A stretch of DNA of 64,000 nt, from the NCBI RefSeq assembly GCF_900112615.1, contig NZ_FOMK01000002.1, positions 62,001 through 126,000 on the forward strand, in the 5' to 3' direction. Under the pieces are notes generated by a model. That model was not told the origin of the DNA. It searched no databases and saw only the letters and a program-made list of their open reading frames with translations. This document shows, piece by piece, positions 56,973-64,000 of this stretch. A program made the translations under genes and the position numbers. Every line of letters starts with the position of its first letter. The stretch's first letter is position 1. The stretch is from Chitinophaga sp. CF118 (lineage in GTDB: Bacteria; Bacteroidota; Bacteroidia; Chitinophagales; Chitinophagaceae).

Positions 56973-58766
56973 TTACCATCCTGGGTTCTGCACTATTTCC
57001 TTATCATTACTTACATCATCGGATGGGATCGGGAAGAAATAATGCCTTTTGTTGAATACACGTGTTTCAAAAGTAACCACATTCAGAAAGTCTGGCATAT
57101 CCGCACCGATATTTAATCCGCGCATAGCACCATTCTCAGTTTGTTCTGCAATTTTCCATCTGCGAACATCGAAGAAGCGACTGTTTTCGAACGCCAGTTC
57201 TACACGGCGTTCTTTACGGATAGCTTCACGCATGGCAGACTGGCCAGTTGGAGCGGGTAATTCGGCAGAACCGTACAATGGCACGCCAGCTCTTTCACGA
57301 ATGAGGTTTAAGTATTTCAGTGCATCTGCGTTAGCAGGATCTGCTTCATTTACACACTCAGCATAACTGAGGTAAACTTCTGCCAGGCGCAGGAGTACCA
57401 GTGTACGGGCATCTATATTCCATTTGCCTAATCCCATTGCTTTACGTACAATGTAACCAGTTGGTGAGTAGTCTCCCCCACCTGTTTTTTTACCGGAATT
57501 ACCTGTGTTATACAGACGGGTAATAATCTCTCCAAAGGAGGTATTCAGCCAGGTACTTCCATCGTAGGTAATGTTCACATAAAAGCGTGGCTCACGATTC
57601 ACCCATTGATTATAGATGCTCTTGATATGTGTATCATTCGGCGCCTGGAAGTCGGAATAACCGGTAGCAACATATCCTGATAACGGATCGTCAATATTTC
57701 TGCCATTGGCTGTAAAGAAAGCATCAACCATATTTTGAGTAGCACCTAATCCACCACTGCCTTTTACATCGCCAGAACTTTGTCCGCCATGATAGGGACA
57801 CAATTCATATTGACGAGCACCTACTGAATTACGTGGGCGACCAAAGATCACTTCAGAGTTCCAATCGTCCAGCATTACATCGCGGCAGGAAAGGTATGGA
57901 CTGAAATTACCGTCTGCATCATTCTTCCTGTACAAGGAATAAACACCAGGAACAAATTTATCCAGATAAGCTTTGTAGGCATCTGCTGCTATTTTCCATT
58001 TATTTACATCAAAAGACTGGCTAATCAGTTGTTTGCCATCTTTATTAACAAGATCCACCTGTTCTGTATTGCCATTGTATAAAGGGCTGGCAGCATACAT
58101 CAATGCGTTTGCCCTGAAAGCTAAGGCAACGCCTTGGGTAATGTGTCCATAATCCAGATCATTGGTCTTTATTGATAAATCCGGTGCTGCTTTTTCCAAT
58201 TCGGTTGTTATATAAGTAACACATTCATCGAAGGAGTTACGTGGCAACTGGATGCTGGCATCTACTGGAATTGCTTTTTCGTCGAGGATAATAACAGGTC
58301 CGAAAATACGGATCAGGTAAAAATAGTACATGGCTCTCAGGGCTCTTGCTTCGGCCTTATATCGTTTTATAAGATCCGGAGAAAGGTCTGTGATTTTATC
58401 TGCATTTTCCATGAACACACTTGCCGCCCGGATACCACGATAATAGTTCCTCCAGTAATCTCCTACAAAGGAAGAACTGGCGTCCCAGCTACCTGTGTTT
58501 ACATCATTGGACTTTACAAATGACCACAAATATTCTCCTTCATCAGAACCACCGGTCCAGAGGCCGGCACAATTATCTCCACCGGGATTACGCTGTCCGA
58601 ATTCATCGGGTACACGGCGGTATACATCCGCAAAGAATTCTTCTGCAGTAGCCCAGGTTCTAAAGGTTTCATCGATAGTAAGCCTGTCATCAGGCACCTG
58701 ATCCAGATATTTGGAACAGGATGGGAATATTATTAAAGTAAGAAAAATATAGAAAAGCTTTTTCAT
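56973..58766 (-). CDS. SusD/RagB-family glycan-binding lipoprotein
   Basis: 597 residues. Lipoprotein signal with lipobox IFPSC (Cys 17). AEARALRAMYYFYLIRIFGPVIILDE is the SusD helix pair, and MREAIRKERRVELAFENSRFFDVRRWKIAEQ is the conserved C-terminal block. It follows SusC by 18 bp and precedes GH76 by 20 bp. With GH76 next to it, alpha-mannan is the likely ligand. It is longer than the other SusD proteins here. Confidence 0.94.
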   Translation of the reverse strand: MKKLFYIFLTLIIFPSCSKYLDQVPDDRLTIDETFRTWATAEEFFADVYRRVPDEFGQRNPGGDNCAGLWTGGSDEGEYLWSFVKSNDVNTGSWDASSSFVGDYWRNYYRGIRAASVFMENADKITDLSPDLIKRYKAEARALRAMYYFYLIRIFGPVIILDEKAIPVDASIQLPRNSFDECVTYITTELEKAAPDLSIKTNDLDYGHITQGVALAFRANALMYAASPLYNGNTEQVDLVNKDGKQLISQSFDVNKWKIAADAYKAYLDKFVPGVYSLYRKNDADGNFSPYLSCRDVMLDDWNSEVIFGRPRNSVGARQYELCPYHGGQSSGDVKGSGGLGATQNMVDAFFTANGRNIDDPLSGYVATGYSDFQAPNDTHIKSIYNQWVNREPRFYVNITYDGSTWLNTSFGEIITRLYNTGNSGKKTGGGDYSPTGYIVRKAMGLGKWNIDARTLVLLRLAEVYLSYAECVNEADPANADALKYLNLIRERAGVPLYGSAELPAPTGQSAMREAIRKERRVELAFENSRFFDVRRWKIAEQTENGAMRGLNIGADMPDFLNVVTFETRVFNKRHYFFPIPSDDVSNDKEIVQNPGW

Positions 58767-58784
58767 AATCGGTTACTTAGTGGA

Positions 58785-61700
58785 TTAAAATCTTAAGTTC
58801 ATTCCAAGAGAAATCGTTCTCACATTTGGATAAGTAGATCCGTTGATTGCACCCTTGTTAGAGAAATTCAGTTCAGGATCCCACAGTTTGAATTTGCTAA
58901 AAGTAAGCAGGTTAATACCCTGTAAATAGATGGAAGAATTACGGATGCCCACTCTGTTCAGAAAACCTGATGGCAGGTTATAGGCAATCTGCGCTGATTT
59001 AAGTCGCATGAAACTCATATCCTTTACCCACCATGAACTAGCCTGTGTGTTATTAATATTCTCTGATTCACCATATGCTAAACGTGGATAGAATGCATTC
59101 TGATTAGGATTCTCTGGTGTCCATCTGTCTGTTGCAATACTGTAGGCATTTGTTTTTCCACCACCACCATTGAATGGAATGATAGCTGACCCTTTCAGCA
59201 TGCGGTCAGCATCAGAAACGCCCTGAAATAATACGCCGATGTTAAAGCCTTTATAGCTCACATTGAAGCCGAATCCATATACTACTGAAGGCACGTCACC
59301 CCGTCCTATTTTAGTGACATCATAATTATTGATCAGGCCATCATTATTAAGATCTTTATATTTGATATCACCTGGTTTCACTGCTGCTTTTGCACCAGGA
59401 ACAGGGCTGGCTGCGATCTCTTCATCAGTCTTAAATAATCCGTCTGCCTGATATCCATAGATTGCGAGTACATTGTTACCACGATGTTCCATCCATGGGT
59501 AGTTCTGCGGAGGACGATCATCTTCAATCAGCTTGTCTTTTGTGTAAGTGATATTACCACGTACGGACAAACCTACTTCACCTATGGTGGTATTATATTC
59601 TACTGATGCATCAATTCCTTTATTGTCTACGATTCCGAGGTTAGCATATGGTTGGTTCTGTAATCCCATGAAAGCTGCATTTGAAGCTCTTTGCAGGAAA
59701 ATACCGGTACGGTGTTCTTTAAACAGATCGATGATTACAGACAGATGGTCATTCGCCGTGCGAAATTCCATTCCCAGATCCTGTTTGTTGGATAAAGACC
59801 ATTGTACATTGGTAGCGTATCTGTCTATGTTAATCCCGTCTACATGTGTAAAGTTCTTACCAAACCAGTATGCCTGATTATAATTATTCAGTTTTGTGAT
59901 GTACAGAAATCTTTCATTCGCACTACCCAGTCCGGTGTTACCATTTGAATAACGGAACTTCAGGAAGGAAACAGCTTTCTTCAATGGCTCAAAGAATTTC
60001 TCATTGGATACAACCCAACCGAAACCAATAGCAGGGAAGAATCCATAACGATTTTCAGGAGCGAATAATTCGGAACCGTTATATCCGAAGTTAAATTCGG
60101 TAAAGTAGCGATCGTCGTAGGAGTACATAACTCTCCCGGCAGCACCTAATGATCTTTCAGGAATAGAGCTGATGAAATCGTTGGCCAGTGTGTTTGATAA
60201 GTCGCTGGAATAAAATAATCCCAATGCTCCAACTCTATGTTTACCGAAAGATCTATCGTAGTTGAGGGCACCTTCTGTGTAGAATTTGCGGGTAGTTTTA
60301 CGGTCACCATCATTTTTATCGAAGCCCAGATAGTCATTTCCCGTGAAGGTTTTAATCAGGTTCAGGCTACCATCATCTTTATAAGGGTTTGTCTGATCAG
60401 GAAAATAAGTGTCCTCTCTTTTTGAACGGGTGATGTAGTTTTGATTGTATGTATCAAAAGCAAACATCAATGTTGCTGACAAGCCTTTGGTTAAGAGGCC
60501 CAGATCCTGAGTAGCCCTGATATTAGAGAATAACTGGTTTTTGAATTCATTACGATAACCTCTCCTGGTGAGATCCGCATAAGGATTTCTGAAACCACCA
60601 TTAGATGACTGCCCCGGCACCATACCTCCGGGGTACATTACAGGATACGCAACAGGAGCAGCATCCATTGCACTCTGGAAAATATCTGTCGTATTAATAC
60701 CCGGATAATTTCCATTGGAGAAATATCCCTGCAAACCTACATCCAGTTTAGTCGTTTTAGTGAGCTTCAGATTGAGGTTACTTGTAAATGTATAACGGTT
60801 ATATTTCAGAGAAGAATTATAGTTTGCCAGTTCATCTGTTTTAAGGAAACCGGTTTCATTGAAGTAGCCCAGTGATACATAATACTGTGCATTTTCCACA
60901 CCGCCGCTGGCATTCAGGTTTGCGCTGCGGGTATGTCCATATTTGTTGAACACAGCATCCATCCAGTCTACGTTTGGATACAACAACGGGTCAACGCCAT
61001 TCTTAGTATTTTCGATATATTCCTGTGTATATTGAGGAGCGCGGTTACGTGTTGTATTGGCTTCATTTGCCAGGTTCATATAAGTGATCCCGTCCAGCAT
61101 TTTGGGCCTTTTGGTAAACGTGTTCACCCCTTCATTGTAATCGAAATACACCTGTGGCTTTCCTACTTTACCTGTTTTTGTTTTGAGCAGGATTACGCCA
61201 TTTGCACCACGCACACCGTATACAGCAGTACCAGCCGCATCTTTCAGCACAGTAAATGATTCAATATCTTCCGGAGAGATATTATTAATGCTACGTTCAA
61301 CGCCATCTACAAGAATTAGGGGATGGGAATTATTACCATCGCCAAAAGTAGAGATACCACGAATCCAGATATCAGCAGCGCTTTTACCAGGTTCTCCGGA
61401 GCGTTGTACACCTACTACCCCGGCAATGCGTCCGGCCAGCATTGTGGAAATATCTGCCGCAGGCTGTTTAAATTCTGCTACTTTAACAGAAGACTGTGCA
61501 CCGACGAGACTCACTTTACGTTGGGTACCAAAACCTACTACGGCAACTTCACCGAGTGATTTACTAGCGATTCTCATCTGGATATTAAAAGTTGTTTTAG
61601 TACCAACAGAGGTTTCTACTGTTTCATACCCGATGAAACTAAATGCAAGCACTGCATCCGGAGATTGTACAACAAGTTTGAATTTGCCTCCACCATCGGT

Positions 61701-62165
61701 GGTGGTCATTGTACTTACGCCTCTTACGGAAACGCTTACACCGGGTAGTGGTTTTCCGTTTTCATCAATGACGGTACCGGAAATCACGATATCTGTCCGT
61801 GTTTGTTCAGTCTCCGCGGGAATGATTTTGCTGATCACCACGATATCATTGACTTCTTTAAAGCCCAGTTGTTTATGCTGGAATAACTGCATCAGTACAT
61901 TATCAAGGCGTTCATTTGAGAAAGAATAGTTGCCGATGGGATAAGAGCTGAGCAGTTGTTTGTCGTACGCAAAAGTTACTTTCGTAGATTGTTGTAATTC
62001 CCTGATAGCAGATTCAAGAGAACCGCCTTTCAGGTTAATGGTAACATTCGTCTCTTTCAAAATCTGCCCCTGCCCTGCATATACAGGTAATATAAGGGAA
62101 GCCGTTGTGAGAATGAAGACGATGGCCAGCACTCTGTTTCTGAGTGTTTTGATCATTTTTTTCAT
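58785..62165 (-). CDS. SusC/RagA-family TonB-dependent receptor with STN domain
   Basis: 1126 residues. Signal segment (RVLAIVFILTTASLILPVYAGQ), STN domain (SLESAIRELQQSTKVTFAYDKQLLSSYPI, about 48-115), carboxypeptidase-like domain (about 130-215), plug with DAAGTAVYGVRGANGVILLKTKTG, and a barrel with a terminal aromatic residue (NLRF). The STN domain links ligand uptake to the FecR/sigma pair encoded 72 bp upstream. Together with SusD and GH76 it forms a complete mannan-import locus. Confidence 0.94.
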   Translation of the reverse strand: MKKMIKTLRNRVLAIVFILTTASLILPVYAGQGQILKETNVTINLKGGSLESAIRELQQSTKVTFAYDKQLLSSYPIGNYSFSNERLDNVLMQLFQHKQLGFKEVNDIVVISKIIPAETEQTRTDIVISGTVIDENGKPLPGVSVSVRGVSTMTTTDGGGKFKLVVQSPDAVLAFSFIGYETVETSVGTKTTFNIQMRIASKSLGEVAVVGFGTQRKVSLVGAQSSVKVAEFKQPAADISTMLAGRIAGVVGVQRSGEPGKSAADIWIRGISTFGDGNNSHPLILVDGVERSINNISPEDIESFTVLKDAAGTAVYGVRGANGVILLKTKTGKVGKPQVYFDYNEGVNTFTKRPKMLDGITYMNLANEANTTRNRAPQYTQEYIENTKNGVDPLLYPNVDWMDAVFNKYGHTRSANLNASGGVENAQYYVSLGYFNETGFLKTDELANYNSSLKYNRYTFTSNLNLKLTKTTKLDVGLQGYFSNGNYPGINTTDIFQSAMDAAPVAYPVMYPGGMVPGQSSNGGFRNPYADLTRRGYRNEFKNQLFSNIRATQDLGLLTKGLSATLMFAFDTYNQNYITRSKREDTYFPDQTNPYKDDGSLNLIKTFTGNDYLGFDKNDGDRKTTRKFYTEGALNYDRSFGKHRVGALGLFYSSDLSNTLANDFISSIPERSLGAAGRVMYSYDDRYFTEFNFGYNGSELFAPENRYGFFPAIGFGWVVSNEKFFEPLKKAVSFLKFRYSNGNTGLGSANERFLYITKLNNYNQAYWFGKNFTHVDGINIDRYATNVQWSLSNKQDLGMEFRTANDHLSVIIDLFKEHRTGIFLQRASNAAFMGLQNQPYANLGIVDNKGIDASVEYNTTIGEVGLSVRGNITYTKDKLIEDDRPPQNYPWMEHRGNNVLAIYGYQADGLFKTDEEIAASPVPGAKAAVKPGDIKYKDLNNDGLINNYDVTKIGRGDVPSVVYGFGFNVSYKGFNIGVLFQGVSDADRMLKGSAIIPFNGGGGKTNAYSIATDRWTPENPNQNAFYPRLAYGESENINNTQASSWWVKDMSFMRLKSAQIAYNLPSGFLNRVGIRNSSIYLQGINLLTFSKFKLWDPELNFSNKGAINGSTYPNVRTISLGMNLRF

Positions 62166-62237
62166 ACGTAGTTCAGGTATTGTATGTGATATGGAATTTT
62201 AGCACAGAGGTCTGTACGCGATTAAGATTTCAGTTTG

Positions 62238-63149
62238 TTATTCGTAAATCAGAATTTGCCGGTCAACGGCTTTTACTTTCAGTTGATGGATGGCAGCCAG
62301 TACCTGTACTGCTTTCAGAGGCTCCATAGCTGTGGATAGTTCCGTGGTGTACCTTGTTGTTTTGACACGAAGCTGGTTGGCGGTGATAGTAATTCCGAAA
62401 TTCTTTTGCATCATGATAACCATTTCATCAAAAGAGGCATCGTTGAGCAGCAGTTTACCGTTCTGCCATTCCAATGTATTTTGATCCAGAGAGTTGATAG
62501 TGCTGGTATTGGTTTGTTTGTCATATATCAGCGCCTGATCTTTTATCAAGATGTTTGCATTCACACTCACCTTACCGCTGACTACCCCTACGCTGAGGTT
62601 ATGCATTGCTTTATAGGCGGTAACATTAAATGAGGTGCCTAGTACAGTAGTGAGCAGCGGGCCACTTTCCACAATGAATGGTTTGCGCGGATCTTTTTTG
62701 ACCTCAAAAAATACTTCCCCATCAATGATGTTCAGCCTTCTTTCGGAGGTAAAATTTGCTGCTATATGGATTGTAGAACCCGCATTGATGATGAGGGTGG
62801 AACCATCTTTCATGTGCAAGGTTCTCCTTTCACCAGCTTTGGTGGTGATTTCCGTATAAGCAGGCCGGACTGACTGTTGCTTCAGCAGGAATAAGGTAAG
62901 ACCGGCACCTGCCAGTAAGAAGGCAATGGCAGCGGCTCTATACAGGTAGATGCTTTTAGCGACTACAATTTGCGGCTGGATCTGCTTCCACATTTCCAGG
63001 CGAAGCCGATCTTCTTCAGCTTTGCTTAGTGTTACAGGCGGGTCCTCATCAAAGGAACTATACCAATGATCAATGATCCCGGATTCTTTTTCCCGGGCCT
63101 GACCAAGCAGATATCGCCTGAAAAGTTGTTTTAGTTTTCTAACTTCCAA
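62238..63149 (-). CDS. FecR-family anti-sigma factor (TTG start)
   Basis: 303 residues. The frame opens with TTG at 63149, and an in-frame stop lies seven codons upstream with no ATG between. The first ATG in frame is far inside (before WKQIQPQ), so TTG is very likely the real start. One membrane helix is near 68-88 (YRAAAIAFLLAGAGLTLFLL). The FecR domain (TKAGERRTLHMKDGSTLIINAGSTIHIA...GEVFFEV...VLGTSFNVTAY) and DUF4974-type tail follow. It would hold the sigma factor encoded 71 bp upstream. Confidence 0.92.
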   Translation of the reverse strand: MEVRKLKQLFRRYLLGQAREKESGIIDHWYSSFDEDPPVTLSKAEEDRLRLEMWKQIQPQIVVAKSIYLYRAAAIAFLLAGAGLTLFLLKQQSVRPAYTEITTKAGERRTLHMKDGSTLIINAGSTIHIAANFTSERRLNIIDGEVFFEVKKDPRKPFIVESGPLLTTVLGTSFNVTAYKAMHNLSVGVVSGKVSVNANILIKDQALIYDKQTNTSTINSLDQNTLEWQNGKLLLNDASFDEMVIMMQKNFGITITANQLRVKTTRYTTELSTAMEPLKAVQVLAAIHQLKVKAVDRQILIYE

Positions 63150-63220
63150 GGGAACTCGTTTAATAGCTTATCTCAGAAAAAGAGATTTGGTACTAGTCTG
63201 TTGAAAAATTTTATTTTCAA

Positions 63221-63811
63221 CTATTTATGGACCTCGCAGAATATATAGAGAAGCACCAATGCCCATTCGCCTGGAGTATTGGATTGTAAAGAGTTACGTA
63301 GCCTTTTAAGTGCTTCTGTAAGTTGGTTTTTAACAGTTTGTTCAGAGATATTTAAAATTCTTGCTATGTCTGCAATAGAGTAATCTTCTTCCCGGCTCAT
63401 CCGGAAGATCTGCTGCATACGGACGGGTAGCCGGTTGACGGCGGCTTCTATTGATGCTTTAAGTTCTTTAGTTTCGAGTGCATCCGTTTGGTTATCAAGC
63501 GCATTGAACAGTTCAATCTTTTTGATTTCTGCAGAATTGAAGGCATAATGGCTAATTACCCTGTATTTAATCGCTGTAAAGAGGTATCGGCCCAGTTCTC
63601 CGTCTTTATCTACCGTGATAGTTTTCCTGCGGCGCCACAGGCTCATCATGACTTCCTGAACAATATCTTTCGCTTCATCCTTATCTACCCGTTGGCAGGC
63701 TTTGAGATACAATGCTTTCCAGTAGCGATCATATAAAATTTCAAATGCAGTAGTATCGTCTCTCTTTACAGATTGCAATAACTCTCCATCGCTGATCTGC
63801 TGTTCGTTCAT
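63221..63811 (-). CDS. ECF RNA polymerase sigma factor
   Basis: 196 residues. Region 2 (FEILYDRYWKALYLKACQRVDKDEAKDIVQEVMMSLWRRR) and region 4 (LPVRMQQIFRMSREEDYSIADIARILNISEQTVKNQLTEALKRLRN) are complete. The C-terminal tail is hydrophobic. It is the first gene of the GH76 locus and should direct transcription of the SusC/SusD/GH76 genes when FecR is triggered. Confidence 0.94.
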   Translation of the reverse strand: MNEQQISDGELLQSVKRDDTTAFEILYDRYWKALYLKACQRVDKDEAKDIVQEVMMSLWRRRKTITVDKDGELGRYLFTAIKYRVISHYAFNSAEIKKIELFNALDNQTDALETKELKASIEAAVNRLPVRMQQIFRMSREEDYSIADIARILNISEQTVKNQLTEALKRLRNSLQSNTPGEWALVLLYIFCEVHK

Positions 63812-63905
63812 TTATAAAGAGTTATGTGTAAAATAGTACATATTCACATAAAATAAGGCATAAATTTAATATTCTCTGCTTAATTCGGAGTTTAATTTTA
63901 GGACT

Positions 63906-63924
63906 TAATGTAAATATTACATTA
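63906..63924. promoter_or_regulatory. Palindrome upstream of the GH76-locus sigma gene
   Basis: TAATGTAA-ATA-TTACATTA is a perfect 8-3-8 palindrome, 95 nt before the sigma gene start. TTATGTG...CACATAA at 63822-63851 is a second inverted repeat nearer the gene. Either could be a regulator site; no adjacent regulator is visible. Confidence 0.35.
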
Positions 63925-63975
63925 TCGCCAGTTTTAAAATTGGGCCTTTATTTTTAGACGTAGTCATTTATTGCT

Positions 63976-64000
63976 ATTGATCATAAATACACTGCGTCTG
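63976..64000. repeat. Second copy (left end) of the 55467 palindromic element
   Basis: The last 25 bases match 55474-55498 exactly, and four more positions upstream match after a 2-base difference. The copy continues beyond the window. The GH76 locus (55831-63811) therefore lies between two copies. Confidence 0.7.

Noticed and set aside
1..64000. tRNA, rRNA, riboswitch or transposase genes
   Set aside because: No clover-leaf, conserved riboswitch core or transposase motif was found in the gaps; covariance-model searches could not be run.

Overview
The window reads as chromosomal DNA of a Bacteroidota bacterium, most like the Chitinophagaceae (Chitinophaga-type). The evidence is three SusC/SusD outer-membrane pairs, two of them with ECF sigma and FecR anti-sigma genes, a type IX secretion (T9SS) C-terminal sorting domain, many lipoprotein signals, and TAnnTTTG-type promoter boxes. 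No tRNA, rRNA, CRISPR array, transposase or prophage was found.

Layout. (1) 1-12.2 kb: a mannoside-utilisation locus on the minus strand (six-hairpin glycosidase, SusC, SusD, GH38 alpha-mannosidase, phosphomannose isomerase-like protein, sugar porter cut by the window edge), with a divergent GntR/UTRA regulator. One palindrome overlaps the -7 box of two promoters here. (2) 12.2-15.2 kb: a divergent flavin-binding protein/MocR pair, a VOC protein and a 64-nt perfect hairpin. (3) 15.2-26.7 kb: two paralogous imelysin-like/di-heme peroxidase fusions overlapping by 4 bp, then a 2248-residue secreted protein joining a PhoD-like and a PhoX-like phosphatase, then an LRR protein. (4) 26.7-29.3 kb: a HigA-like antitoxin remnant, a START-domain protein, a flavin reductase and a pesticin/T4-type lysozyme. 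(5) 29.3-38.9 kb: sigma, FecR, STN-SusC, SusD and a zinc metalloprotease, probably a peptide- or protein-use locus. (6) 39-50 kb: GH128 lipoprotein, a small unknown protein, SRAP protein, alpha/beta hydrolase, LtaS-like phosphotransferase, an AraC/aldehyde dehydrogenase/DUF779 group, and a GH71/99-like lipoprotein with three fascin-like repeats. (7) 50.2-51.9 kb: an AT-rich three-gene unit that looks like a toxin-antitoxin-chaperone (TAC) system: RelE/HigB-like protein, XRE antitoxin with a C-terminal tail, and SecB-like protein. Three 52-bp tandem repeats, each holding a hairpin, separate toxin from antitoxin. (8) 51.9-55.4 kb: a GMC oxidoreductase with its gluconate 2-dehydrogenase subunit 3-like partner, and an AlkC-like DNA glycosylase. 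(9) 55.8-63.8 kb: sigma, FecR, STN-SusC, SusD and GH76 alpha-1,6-mannanase, lying between two copies of a palindromic repeat.

Together the genes suggest a polymer-degrading generalist. GH76 would cut alpha-1,6-mannan backbones, and GH38 would trim mannosides whose mannose is taken up and isomerised. The most unusual items are the TAC-like operon with its repeat array, the PhoD-PhoX fusion linked to the peroxidase pair, the shared operator in the first mannoside locus, and the repeat-flanked GH76 locus.
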